NCBI RefSeq assembly: GCF_020149765.1
Contig: NZ_CP083809.1
Location: forward strand, 3,224,001 to 3,288,000
Direction of reading: 5' to 3'
DNA length: 64,000 nucleotides
Source of the DNA: Pantoea agglomerans
Lineage (GTDB): Bacteria; Pseudomonadota; Gammaproteobacteria; Enterobacterales; Enterobacteriaceae
Part shown: positions 56,037 to 64,000 of the stretch, in pieces
Layout of the letters: each line of letters begins with the position of its first letter
How positions within the stretch are numbered: the stretch's first letter is position 1
Translations under genes and position numbers: made by a program
Notes under the pieces: model-generated
Database searches by the model: none
What the model was told of the DNA's origin: nothing
What the model saw: only the letters and a program-made list of their open reading frames with translations

Positions 56037-56429
56037 ATGTATGACAATCTTAAAAGTTTAGGCATTAACAATCCCGATGACATCGATCGCTACAGCCTGC
56101 GTCAGGAAGCGAACAACGACATTCTGAAAATTTACTTCCGCAAAGACAAAGGCGAGTTCTTCGCTAAAAGCGTGAAGTTTAAATATCCGCGCCAGCGCAA
56201 AACCGTCGTCGCCGACAATATCAATCAGGGCTACAAAGAGGTGCAGGAAATCAGCCCCAACCTGCGCTATGTGATCGACGAGCTGGATCAGATTTGCCAG
56301 CGCGATCAGGTGGAAGTCGATCTCAAGCGCAAAATCCTGGCGGATCTGCGTCATCTGGAGAGCGTGGTCACTAACAAAATCAGCGAGATCGAGAGCGATC
56401 TGGAAAAGCTGACGCGCAACAACCGCTAA
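56037..56429 (+). CDS. yaeH: YaeH/DUF3461 family protein
   Basis: The 130-residue conserved protein has no established function. It is nearly invariant with E. coli YaeH over [19 protein letters not shown] and [14 protein letters not shown], and its C-terminal third is predicted coiled coil. The ATG at 56037 is chosen over an upstream in-frame GTG because it matches the family N-terminus. It lies between dapD and cdaR, its E. coli place. Confidence 0.95.
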   Translation: MYDNLKSLGINNPDDIDRYSLRQEANNDILKIYFRKDKGEFFAKSVKFKYPRQRKTVVADNINQGYKEVQEISPNLRYVIDELDQICQRDQVEVDLKRKILADLRHLESVVTNKISEIESDLEKLTRNNR

Positions 56430-56535
56430 CGCGCCTGATATTACAGGGAGGTCGCGGGCCGAGCGCGCATGGATGCCTCAGGCGACTTTGCGATCGGGCC
56501 ATACTATCTGCGCCAGCGCTCAGACTCCTTAACAG

Positions 56536-56562
56536 AAGGCCAGCTAACGCTGGCCTTTTTGT
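56536..56562. terminator. Terminator between yaeH and cdaR
   Basis: A 9-bp stem (AAGGCCAGC / GCTGGCCTT) with a TAAC loop is followed by five T residues on the plus strand. It lies between convergent genes and may serve both. Confidence 0.85.
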
Positions 56563-56566
56563 TGCC

Positions 56567-57724
56567 TTAGCTCTGCTCATCCAGCTGCAGCGCCACATAA
56601 AGCAGCAGACGATCGTCAAACTGGCTGAGATTCAGCCCGGTCAGCTCGGAAATGCGGTTCAGCCGATACTCCAGCGTATTACGGTGAATAAAGAGCGCGC
56701 GCGCCGTGGCGCTGGGCTGCACGTTATGGGTAAACCAGGCCACCAGCGTGCGCCGCAGCAGACCGTTATTATCCATGCTTTTCAGCCGCGCCAGCGGACG
56801 CGCCAGCTCATTGGCCTGCCAGCCGCCGCGCAGGCTGTCGAGCAGCACCGGCAGCACTAAATCCTGATAGAAATAGCTGCGCTGCTCCGGCATACGCTGC
56901 TTGCCGACTATCATGGTGGTGCGCGCGGTGCGATACGAGCGCGCAATGCTGCCCGGCCCGGTGAAGTGATTGCCGAGTGCGATGCGCATCCGCATCTGGC
57001 CGCTCTCTTTCATACGCTGCAGCAGCTGCTCGACGCGCCTGCGCTGATCCTCCTGATCGTAGCGCCCGTGCGCATTCAGCGCCGGTTTCAGCACCACCAT
57101 CTCCGTCAGGGAAACAATGGCGATCAGGTTATCGCGCTCCGGGGTCGTCAGCAGCGTTTGCAGCTGCTGAAGCTCCGACATGGCGCTGTCGACGCCGAGC
57201 TGTCCGCTGTCGACCTCCACCACCGCCACCACGCGCGGCTGATTGAGATCGATGCCGAGACGCTGCGCCCACTCTGTCAGCTGCGGCGTCAGACTCTCGC
57301 TGCGGATAAGGTTTAGCACCAGCTCTTCGCGCAGTCGACTGTCCTGCGCCAGCATATTGAGCAGCCTCGCCTGCTCCAGCATCATTTCTGCCGCCATGCA
57401 GACCAGCTCGCCGTAGTGGCGCAGCGCCACCGGATCGCCGGTCAGGCCGATCACCCCGACGATCTCGCCGTCAATGCGCAGCGGCAGGTTAATACCTGGC
57501 CGCACGCCGTGCAGATGTTTCGCTACCGCCTCATCAATGTCCACGATACGTCCCTGCGACAGCACCAGCAGCGCGCCTTCGTGCAATTCGCCAATACGCT
57601 CGCGATCGCCGCTGCCGATAATGCGGCCACGCGCGTCCATCACGTTGACATTGCTGTCAATAATCTTCATGGTGCGCGCCACGATATCCTGCGCCAGGCG
57701 CGCATCGAGATGATAGGTTGCCAT
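56567..57724 (-). CDS. cdaR: Carbohydrate diacid regulator CdaR
   Basis: The 385-residue activator equals the E. coli length. It has an N-terminal sugar-diacid-binding domain (LAQDIVARTMKIIDSNVNVMD to about residue 135), a middle GGDEF-like region and a C-terminal PucR-type helix-turn-helix (ALFIHRNTLEYRLNRISELTG). It responds to glycerate from glucarate and galactarate. No gar/gud genes are adjacent, so its targets are elsewhere. The ATG at 57724 fits the family. Confidence 0.96.
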   Translation of the reverse strand: MATYHLDARLAQDIVARTMKIIDSNVNVMDARGRIIGSGDRERIGELHEGALLVLSQGRIVDIDEAVAKHLHGVRPGINLPLRIDGEIVGVIGLTGDPVALRHYGELVCMAAEMMLEQARLLNMLAQDSRLREELVLNLIRSESLTPQLTEWAQRLGIDLNQPRVVAVVEVDSGQLGVDSAMSELQQLQTLLTTPERDNLIAIVSLTEMVVLKPALNAHGRYDQEDQRRRVEQLLQRMKESGQMRMRIALGNHFTGPGSIARSYRTARTTMIVGKQRMPEQRSYFYQDLVLPVLLDSLRGGWQANELARPLARLKSMDNNGLLRRTLVAWFTHNVQPSATARALFIHRNTLEYRLNRISELTGLNLSQFDDRLLLYVALQLDEQS

Positions 57725-57854
57725 CCTTAAATCCTGACAGGGAGTGAATAGTCCAGCATACGCATGGCGGAAGAGGTCGGCATTGTGCAGATGCACAGAG
57801 CCAGGCAGGGATTTGCAGATTTTGCGGCTCCGGTCACACTCTGAACCGCGCCCA

Positions 57855-57880
57855 TAAAAAAGGCGGACCGAAGTCCGCCT
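57855..57880 (-). terminator. Terminator of degP
   Basis: On the minus strand AGGCGGAC-TTCG-GTCCGCCT, a stem capped by a UUCG tetraloop, is followed by six T residues. Confidence 0.95.
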
Positions 57881-57896
57881 GACAGCATAACCCGCT

Positions 57897-59318
57897 TTAC
57901 TGCATCAGCAGATAGAGGCTGGTGTCGCCGCGCTTGACGTTAAGCGCCAGCACTGAAGGTTTGGTATCGAGAATTTTGCGCAGCTCGCCCAGGTTGGTGA
58001 CGCGCTGCTGGTTGACGCCAAGGATTATGTCGCCTTTTTTCAGGCCAATACGCGCTGCGGCGCTGTTGGCCTTCACGTTATCGACGCGCACCCCTTTATC
58101 GCTGCCGCTGTCGTTGCTCAGATCGGCGCCCTCGATGCCGGTGTAGATGGTGGCCGACTGCACTTTATCCTGCGTGCTCTGCTGCAGCTCGACGGTGACG
58201 CTCAGGGGCTTGCCGTCGCGCAGCAGGCCAAGCTGCAGTTTGGTGCCAATCGGCAGCGAGCCTACTTCGGCGCGCAGGGCGGCAAAACTGCTCAGCGGCT
58301 TGCCGTTCATCGACACCACGACGTCGCCCGCTTTCACGCCCGCTTTCGCCGCAGCGGAATTCGGCAGCACCTGGCTGACGAAGGCGCCGCGCTGCGCGTC
58401 GACCTTCATCGCTTTCGCCAGCTCGGAGTTCAGCTCGGCGCCCAGGATGCCCAGCTCGCCACGTTTCACCTGACCGAACTCCACCATCTGCCCGGTGAGG
58501 TTTTTCACCATATTGCTTGGAATAGCGAAGCCGATACCGATATTGCCGCCGTCCGGCGCGAGGATCGCGGTGTTAATACCGATCAGCTCACCGTTGAGAT
58601 TGACCAGCGCGCCGCCGGAGTTGCCGCGGTTAATCGCCGCATCGGTCTGTATAAAGTTTTCGTAGTTTTCCACGTTAAGCCCGCTGCGCCCCAGCGCGGA
58701 GACGATGCCTGACGTGACGGTCTCGCCGAGACCGTACGGGTTGCCGATAGCGACGGTGTAGTCGCCGACGCGCAGGTTATCGGAGTCGGCAATTTTAATC
58801 GCCGTCAGGTTTTTCGCGTCGATCAGCTGCACCAGCGCGATATCGGAACGGGGATCTTTACCAATCACTTTACCGTCATAGCGACGGCCGTCGCTGAGCT
58901 GCACCTGAATTTTGGTGGCGTTATCGACCACGTGGTTGTTGGTCACCACATAGCCTTTCTCGGCGTTAATCACCACGCCGGAGCCAAGCGCGCGGAATTT
59001 TTCCTGCTGGGTATCAGGGCCAGCGCCGCCCTGCTGACACATCGGCGAGCTCTGGAAAGGTGACCCATCCTGGCAGAACGGCGAATTATCGCCGAAGAAC
59101 TGCTGGAACTGCTGCGGCAGGCGCGGGGTTTTAACCGTGGTGCTGCCTTCAACGCTAATACTGACTACCGATGGCATCACTTTTTCCAGCATCGGCGCCA
59201 GGCTCGGCAGCTGCTGACTGGTAGAAGAAGCCGATTCGGCGGCGAAAACGGCGGCAGGGCTTAACGCCAGGCCAAGACTGAGCGCCAGCGCGCTCAACGT
59301 TAAGGTGTTTTTTTTCAT
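57897..59318 (-). CDS. degP: Periplasmic serine protease/chaperone DegP
   Basis: The 473-residue protein has a signal peptide cut near residue 27 (VFAAE). The trypsin-like triad is H129 (NNHVV), D159 (RSDIALVQ) and S234 (RGNSGG); two PDZ domains follow. The LA loop carries a Cys pair (C82, C94). It degrades misfolded envelope proteins. The ATG at 59318 starts the signal peptide. A sigma-E-type promoter precedes it. Confidence 0.98.
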   Translation of the reverse strand: MKKNTLTLSALALSLGLALSPAAVFAAESASSTSQQLPSLAPMLEKVMPSVVSISVEGSTTVKTPRLPQQFQQFFGDNSPFCQDGSPFQSSPMCQQGGAGPDTQQEKFRALGSGVVINAEKGYVVTNNHVVDNATKIQVQLSDGRRYDGKVIGKDPRSDIALVQLIDAKNLTAIKIADSDNLRVGDYTVAIGNPYGLGETVTSGIVSALGRSGLNVENYENFIQTDAAINRGNSGGALVNLNGELIGINTAILAPDGGNIGIGFAIPSNMVKNLTGQMVEFGQVKRGELGILGAELNSELAKAMKVDAQRGAFVSQVLPNSAAAKAGVKAGDVVVSMNGKPLSSFAALRAEVGSLPIGTKLQLGLLRDGKPLSVTVELQQSTQDKVQSATIYTGIEGADLSNDSGSDKGVRVDNVKANSAAARIGLKKGDIILGVNQQRVTNLGELRKILDTKPSVLALNVKRGDTSLYLLMQ

Positions 59319-59369
59319 TCGTATTAGTCTCATCCAGTAATAAACGTCAGACCCTTGCTGTGGTCAGTT

Positions 59370-59398
59370 ATGAGATTTATCTTTTAACGCGAAGTTCC
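59370..59398 (-). promoter_or_regulatory. Sigma-E-type promoter of degP
   Basis: On the minus strand GGAACTT (59392-59398) and TCTCAT (59370-59375) have the 16-base spacing of the E. coli degP sigma-E promoter. The -35 is perfect and the -10 departs from TCTGA at one base. Confidence 0.75.
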
Positions 59399-59453
59399 AG
59401 CAAAAGTTTGCGGGAAAGGTAAAAATTTATGCACGACCTTTACAAAAGTCCAG

Positions 59454-60947
59454 TTATTCCACCGCCATTAGTCGGCGATACTCATCCCATGCATAGAGAT
59501 CGGTCATGCCGCTAATATAATCCTGAATCAGGCGAAAGCGATAATAACGCTCCCACAGCAGGCGCTGATATTTATGCTCAACCACTAGCGTGCGCATTTT
59601 TTGCTGATAGGCTTTGCGGTGTTTGCCGGAAAGTTTATGGAACAGGCGCGTTTCAATGGGGTGCTGGCGCAAAAAATCGTCATTAATCAGCGTGGTAAAG
59701 GCTTCATACGTCAGCGTCATTAAAGGTTGATATATTTCTAACAATCCCTTAATAACGCGATAACCCTGTAATTCCAGCTGTTCGACTTCGGCATGGTTAA
59801 ATACGTGGCGACGCGCCACCGTTTTAAACATCTGCAATAGCCGCCCCTCTTCGCCGTCATCCTCTAATAGCGCATGATTAAAATCGCCGTTGAAAATAGC
59901 CGGCAGATTATCGACGAAACGTCTCACCGCATGGCTGACCAGCACGTTCTGAACGTTAACCCGCAATGACATAAAGAACTGATCGCTTCTGCTGCGACGC
60001 TTTTTGTTACAGGCTTCGCGCCAGGCATCGCCGACCGTTCGACTAAAGGCGTCATTATTTTTAATCGGCCCCCAGTTTTTACATAAATAGTCATAAAGCG
60101 CATCAATGTTAAATATATCTTTTTCAACGGCGTCATCAAGATCGGCGATGCAGTAAGAGATATCATCCGCCGCCTCCATAATATAGGTCAGCGGAAAGCG
60201 ATGATGCTCTTCCATATGGGTCGCGGCGCGCAGCTCGGCGATATAGTCGCGCTCGGAGAGATAAAAGCCGGGCTTTTTCATCAGGGCGCTAAACTGTTCC
60301 GGCTTCTCACCCTGCCACCAGGCGGGGGCGGTATATTTCAGGATGCAGGCGACCTGTGAATAGCTGAGATTGAGCTGCAGCAGGGTATGCACCATACGGA
60401 TCGCCTGCGCGTTGCCTTCGAAGTGGCACAGATCCTGGCGGATCATGGCGTTTAGCTGGCTAAAGTCAGCGCGCTGCTGCTCGCCTTCAACCCCGGCCAC
60501 CAGCGGATCCACCAGCTCCAGCGGAAGGTGCTCTTCAAACCAGTCGTTGATGGCGGCCTCGCCGAAATGGCCGAACGGCGGATTGCCGACGTCGTGCAGC
60601 AAACAGGCCATCTCCACCAGACTTTCGAACGCGCCCTCCATCCCGTCCAGCCCATACTGCGCCAGACCGCCCTGATTTTTCAGGGTTTGCAGGATCTCTT
60701 TGGCGATATAGCGCCCCGTCTGCTGCACCTCCAGCGAATGGGTCAGGCGCGAACGTACCGCGGCGTTACGCTCCAGTGGAAAGACCTGGGTTTTTTGTTG
60801 CAGTCGGCGAATTGCCGCCGAGTTGATAATGCGGCCGCGATCGCTCTCAAAGTGGCGGGTAATAAAGTATTCCCCTTCCGGCTCTTTGCGCGTGTTATAA
60901 GGGCGGGTAAAACTGATCTTCTTCCTGAAATTAACCGTCGCCATCAT
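59454..60947 (-). CDS. dgt: dGTP triphosphohydrolase
   Basis: The 497-residue HD-domain enzyme splits dGTP to deoxyguanosine and triphosphate. The metal motif is [17 protein letters not shown], with the first His in [12 protein letters not shown] and the late Asp in MEAADDISY. It starts ATG-ATG; the first (60947) has AAGGGG upstream. It is divergent from mtnN. Confidence 0.96.
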   Translation of the reverse strand: MMATVNFRKKISFTRPYNTRKEPEGEYFITRHFESDRGRIINSAAIRRLQQKTQVFPLERNAAVRSRLTHSLEVQQTGRYIAKEILQTLKNQGGLAQYGLDGMEGAFESLVEMACLLHDVGNPPFGHFGEAAINDWFEEHLPLELVDPLVAGVEGEQQRADFSQLNAMIRQDLCHFEGNAQAIRMVHTLLQLNLSYSQVACILKYTAPAWWQGEKPEQFSALMKKPGFYLSERDYIAELRAATHMEEHHRFPLTYIMEAADDISYCIADLDDAVEKDIFNIDALYDYLCKNWGPIKNNDAFSRTVGDAWREACNKKRRSRSDQFFMSLRVNVQNVLVSHAVRRFVDNLPAIFNGDFNHALLEDDGEEGRLLQMFKTVARRHVFNHAEVEQLELQGYRVIKGLLEIYQPLMTLTYEAFTTLINDDFLRQHPIETRLFHKLSGKHRKAYQQKMRTLVVEHKYQRLLWERYYRFRLIQDYISGMTDLYAWDEYRRLMAVE

Positions 60948-61043
60948 TTCCCCTTATACCTTCGTGAATCAATCCCCTGCCAGCCATGCTAGACTATGCC
61001 TCACTTTTTACGACCACTTCCACCACATTAGCGAGACTCTTTT

Positions 61044-61742
61044 ATGAAAGCAGGCATTATTGGCGCGATGGAGCAGGAAGTGACCCTGCTGCGTGACAAA
61101 ATCGAGAACCGCCAGACCCTGACGCTGGCCGGATGCGAAATTTACACCGGCACGCTGAATGGCGTTGAGGTCGCTTTGCTGAAATCGGGTATCGGTAAAA
61201 CCTCAGCGGCGCTCGGCACTACGCTGCTGCTTGAGCTGTGCAAGCCGGACCTGGTGATCAATACCGGATCGGCCGGCGGCCTGGCGCCGACGCTCTCGGT
61301 TGGCGATATCGTGGTCTCAGACGAAGTGCGCTACCACGACGCCGACGTCACCGCCTTTGGCTACGAGCCGGGCCAGATGGCGGGCTGCCCGGCGGCCTTT
61401 ACCGCTGATGCGCAGCTGATCGCCGCTGCGGAAGCCTGCATCAGCGAGCTGAATCTGAACGCGGTGCGCGGCCTGGTGGTCAGCGGCGACGCCTTTATCA
61501 ACGGCGCCGAGCCGCTGGCGCGTATTCGCACCACCTTCCCGCAGGCGATCGCCGTAGAGATGGAAGCGACCGCAATCGGCCATGTCTGCCACCAGTTTAA
61601 GGTGCCTTTCGTGGTGGTGCGCGCCATCTCCGACGTGGCCGACAAAGCGTCGCATCTGAGCTTTGAAGAGTTTCTCAGCGTTGCGGCGCAGCAGTCGTCG
61701 CTGATGGTGGAGAAGCTGCTGGCGCGTCTGGCGCGTGGCTAA
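61044..61742 (+). CDS. mtnN: 5'-methylthioadenosine/S-adenosylhomocysteine nucleosidase
   Basis: The 232-residue enzyme equals E. coli Pfs in length. Conserved positions are [27 protein letters not shown] and [12 protein letters not shown], with the catalytic Asp in RAISDVADK. It recycles MTA and SAH, complementing methionine uptake by metNIQ. It overlaps btuF by 8 bases. Confidence 0.98.
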   Translation: MKAGIIGAMEQEVTLLRDKIENRQTLTLAGCEIYTGTLNGVEVALLKSGIGKTSAALGTTLLLELCKPDLVINTGSAGGLAPTLSVGDIVVSDEVRYHDADVTAFGYEPGQMAGCPAAFTADAQLIAAAEACISELNLNAVRGLVVSGDAFINGAEPLARIRTTFPQAIAVEMEATAIGHVCHQFKVPFVVVRAISDVADKASHLSFEEFLSVAAQQSSLMVEKLLARLARG

Positions 61743-62529
61743 ATCGCTCTGGCCGATCGGGCTGCTGCTGTTTTGCAGCAGCCTGCTCGCCGCCGCCCCG
61801 CGCGTTATCTCTCTCGCCCCACATCTCACCGAAATGGCGTTCGCCGCGGGCATCACGCCGGTCGCGGTCAGCGCCTGGTCCGACTATCCGCCCGCCGCGA
61901 AGGCGCTGGAGCAGGTCGCCAACTGGCAAGGCGTTAAGGTCGAGCGCATTCTGGCGCTAAAGCCGGATGTGGTGCTGGCCTGGCGCGGCGGCAATCCGCA
62001 GCGCCAGATCGATCAGCTGCAGCGGCTCGGCGTTAAGGTCGAGTGGCTCGATCCCGGCTCGCTGAAAGAGATGGCGGACGCCGTCGCGTCGCTACAGCGC
62101 TGGAGCCCCCATCCGCAGCAGGCGCTGGATGTCGCGCAGCAGCTGAAACAGCAGGAAAACGCCCTGCGCGCGCGCTACGCCGCCCTGCCCGCCGTGCCGC
62201 TTTTTCTGCAGTTCGGCCAGCAGCCGCTGTTTACCGCCGCGCGCGATACCCTGCAGAACGACATCATCACGCTGTGCGCCGGAAAGAATATTTTTGCCGA
62301 CAGCCGCGTCAGCTGGCCGCAGGTCAGCCGGGAGCAGGTGCTGATGCGTCATCCGCAGGCGATTGTGGTCGCCGGCTACGCCGCGCAGGCGCAAAGCGTG
62401 GCAACATTCTGGCAGCCTCAGCTAGCCGTGCCGGTTATCGCCATTAACGATGACTGGATTAGCCGTCCTGGCCCACGTATGCTGCTGGCGGCAAAGCAGC
62501 TCTGCGCCGCCCTGCATCCGGCACAGTAA
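61735..62529 (+). CDS. btuF: Vitamin B12-binding periplasmic protein BtuF
   Basis: The 264-residue substrate-binding protein starts at a GTG inside the mtnN end ([10 protein letters not shown]...), giving a signal peptide cut after LLAA near residue 21. It shows the FecCD-type binding-protein pattern [33 protein letters not shown] and [14 protein letters not shown]. It delivers cobalamin to BtuCD, whose genes are not here. Confidence 0.95.
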   Translation: MAKSLWPIGLLLFCSSLLAAAPRVISLAPHLTEMAFAAGITPVAVSAWSDYPPAAKALEQVANWQGVKVERILALKPDVVLAWRGGNPQRQIDQLQRLGVKVEWLDPGSLKEMADAVASLQRWSPHPQQALDVAQQLKQQENALRARYAALPAVPLFLQFGQQPLFTAARDTLQNDIITLCAGKNIFADSRVSWPQVSREQVLMRHPQAIVVAGYAAQAQSVATFWQPQLAVPVIAINDDWISRPGPRMLLAAKQLCAALHPAQ

Positions 62530-62652
62530 ATCAGCATAAATCGGTTAAAGATCCCGCTAACTTTGCCGTTAATCAATTAACGAGACGCCGACGCCACGTA
62601 AGCTCAGCGTCCTTTTATGCGCACCGCGCATTTTGCACACCAGGAATCCTGT

Positions 62653-62904
62653 ATGACCAGAGCCTTGCTGCTGGCCTTCGCGCTCGCAACCGTCGCGCCC
62701 TTCGCGGCTGCGTCAACCACGGGAACGATAGGCGTCCAGTTGATTATCTATTCGCGCTGTGAAGTTAACAGCCAGCCGCAGCGAGCAATGCCGCAGATCG
62801 ATTGCGGTCGCCGCCTCAACGCGCAGCCGCGCGTAACGGAAAGCGTGCTAAAGAAGGATGGAATTCGTAAGGAAACGGCGAAGCTGGTAACCGTTGAATG
62901 GTAA
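62653..62904 (+). CDS. Small secreted protein of unknown function
   Basis: I do not recognise this gene. The 83-residue product has a clear signal peptide (MTRALLLAFALATVAPFAAA, cut near residue 20) and a mature part of about 63 residues with two Cys (C36, C51) able to form a periplasmic disulfide. GTIGVQLIIYSRCEVN is faintly like the first strand of spore-coat-U/fimbrial domains, but the protein is too short for one. The ATG at 62653 starts the signal peptide. It stands where yadS lies in E. coli. Confidence 0.7.
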   Translation: MTRALLLAFALATVAPFAAASTTGTIGVQLIIYSRCEVNSQPQRAMPQIDCGRRLNAQPRVTESVLKKDGIRKETAKLVTVEW

Positions 62905-62905
62905 T

Positions 62906-62933
62906 AAAAAGGCCGTCGCAAGACGGCCTTTTT
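62906..62933. terminator. Bidirectional terminator before erpA
   Basis: AAAAAGGCCGTC and GACGGCCTTTTT form a perfect 12-bp stem with a GCAA tetraloop. It serves the small secreted protein gene and the convergent erpA. Confidence 0.93.
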
Positions 62934-62936
62934 GCA

Positions 62937-63284
62937 TCAGATACTGAAAGAGGAGCCGCAGCCGCAGGTGGTTTTAGCGTTCGGGTTAGTAACGATAAAA
63001 CGCGACCCTTCCAGGCCTTCGGTGTAGTCCACCGAGCCGCCGACCAGATACTGCAGGCTCATCGGATCCACCACCAGCGCCACGCCCTGCTTCTCAATGG
63101 TCATGTCGCCGTCGTTCATTTTATCGTCAAAGGTGAAGCCATACTGAAAGCCGCTGCAACCGCCGCCGGTGATATAGACGCGCAGTTTCAGATCGGGGTT
63201 CTCTTCGTCGGCAATCAGGTTCTTTACCTTGCTGGCCGCCGCATCGGTAAACTGTAACGGCAGTGCTGCAACATCATCACTCAT
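62937..63284 (-). CDS. erpA: Iron-sulfur cluster insertion protein ErpA
   Basis: The 115-residue A-type carrier has the three cluster Cys at C43 (GGGCSGF), C107 and C109 (TTCGCGSS). It delivers Fe-S clusters to targets such as IspG/IspH of the isoprenoid pathway. The ATG at 63284 ([20 protein letters not shown]) is the family start; the upstream open frame is not similar. It is divergent from hemL. Confidence 0.98.
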   Translation of the reverse strand: MSDDVAALPLQFTDAAASKVKNLIADEENPDLKLRVYITGGGCSGFQYGFTFDDKMNDGDMTIEKQGVALVVDPMSLQYLVGGSVDYTEGLEGSRFIVTNPNAKTTCGCGSSFSI

Positions 63285-63495
63285 CTTATACTCCGGTAAA
63301 GGTCCAGGCCATAAAACGACCTCAATTGCGCTATTATCCGCCAGCGCGATAGCGCAATCAAGTTTTGCCCTTCGCACTCTGTGCCGCCGGCCTTCAGCTA
63401 AGGTAAGTATAGCGCGCCCTTTCCGGCCTTTCGCCCGGCCGTTATCTTCCCGTAGAATGGCGCGAGAATTTTTATGAACCGCTGGAGCCGAATAA

Positions 63496-64000
63496 ATGAG
63501 TAAGTCCGAAAACCTGTTTGCCGAAGCGCAACGCCTGATCCCCGGCGGCGTTAACTCGCCGGTGCGTGCGTTTAACGGCGTAGGCGGCACGCCGCTGTTC
63601 ATCGAGCGCGCCGACGGCGCCTGCCTGTATGATGCCGACGGCAAAGCCTATATCGACTATGTCGGCTCATGGGGGCCGATGGTGCTGGGCCACAACAACG
63701 CCGCGATCCGCAACGCGGTGATCGAAGCGGCTACGCACGGCCTGAGCTTCGGCGCGCCTACCGAGATGGAAGTGAAGATGGCGCAGCTGGTGTGTGAGCT
63801 GGTGCCGAGCATGGATATGGTGCGTATGGTGAACTCCGGCACCGAAGCGACCATGAGCGCCATTCGTCTGGCGCGCGGCTTTACCGGCCGCGACAAGATT
63901 GTGAAGTTCGAAGGCTGCTATCACGGCCATGCTGACTGCCTGCTGGTAAAAGCGGGCTCCGGCGCGCTGACGCTGGGTCAGCCCAACTCCCCTGGCGTGC
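63496..64000 (+). CDS. hemL: Glutamate-1-semialdehyde 2,1-aminomutase, 3' end outside window
   Basis: The first 168 residues are present (E. coli HemL has 426). The sequence [56 protein letters not shown] and [17 protein letters not shown] is typical of this PLP aminomutase, which makes 5-aminolevulinate. The ATG at 63496 lies 211 bases from the divergent erpA start; clcA, found between them in E. coli, is absent. Confidence 0.97.
   Translation, partial: MSKSENLFAEAQRLIPGGVNSPVRAFNGVGGTPLFIERADGACLYDADGKAYIDYVGSWGPMVLGHNNAAIRNAVIEAATHGLSFGAPTEMEVKMAQLVCELVPSMDMVRMVNSGTEATMSAIRLARGFTGRDKIVKFEGCYHGHADCLLVKAGSGALTLGQPNSPGV

Overview
The window looks like a chromosomal segment of a moderately GC-rich enterobacterium. 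Gene content and order follow the Escherichia coli K-12 map around 4-5 min. The protein sequences, and several departures from the E. coli order, point to Erwiniaceae (Pantoea/Mixta/Erwinia type) rather than Escherichia or Klebsiella. That placement is from memory of families, not from a search.

Layout. (1) 1-8000 is an accessory purine/allantoin block. It holds the 3' part of an AtzE-type amidase, hpxZ, an HPP-family membrane protein, a Tat-exported bicupin of the oxalate decarboxylase family, allantoinase (puuE/hpxB), allantoin racemase (hpxA) and a GntR/FCD regulator (hpxS), with an NCS1 allantoin permease (hpxC) divergent from the last three. (2) 8013-13767 is a tRNA-Asp, dnaQ/rnhA (divergent), yafS, gloB, mltD and yafD. 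(3) 13651-19516 is a complete rRNA operon on the minus strand (16S, tRNA-Ile, tRNA-Ala, 23S, 5S, tRNA-Asp) with P1/P2 promoters, boxA sites and a terminator. Two ERIC-like elements sit inside it. (4) 19573-27353 is gmhB, metNIQ, rcsF-trmO, proS, arfB, yaeP-rof and a small c-type cytochrome. (5) 27350-51080 is almost entirely minus strand: tilS, yaeR, ldcC, accA, dnaE, rnhB, lpxB, lpxA, fabZ, lpxD, skp, bamA, rseP, cdsA, uppS, dxr, frr, pyrH, tsf and rpsB. This is the classic envelope/isoprenoid/translation cluster. (6) 51397-64000 is map, glnD, dapD, yaeH, cdaR, degP, dgt, mtnN-btuF, a small secreted protein, erpA and the start of hemL.

How the genes work together. In region 1, allantoin would be imported (hpxC), interconverted (hpxA) and opened to allantoate (puuE). 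The amidase/HpxZ pair belongs to the oxalurate/oxamate end of purine breakdown, whose carbon product is oxalate, and a probable oxalate decarboxylase lies next to it. Region 5 couples lipid A synthesis (lpxA/B/D, fabZ), outer-membrane assembly (bamA, skp), envelope stress (rseP, and degP with a sigma-E-type promoter), phospholipid (cdsA, accA) and undecaprenyl/isoprenoid supply (uppS, dxr).

I see no prophage, transposase, CRISPR array or toxin/defence system. The least ordinary parts are the allantoin-to-oxalate block next to a tRNA-Asp 3' end, the ERIC-like insertions in rRNA spacers, and the places where E. coli neighbours (nlpE, yaeQ, yadS, clcA, dkgB, yafC) are missing and small secreted genes stand instead.
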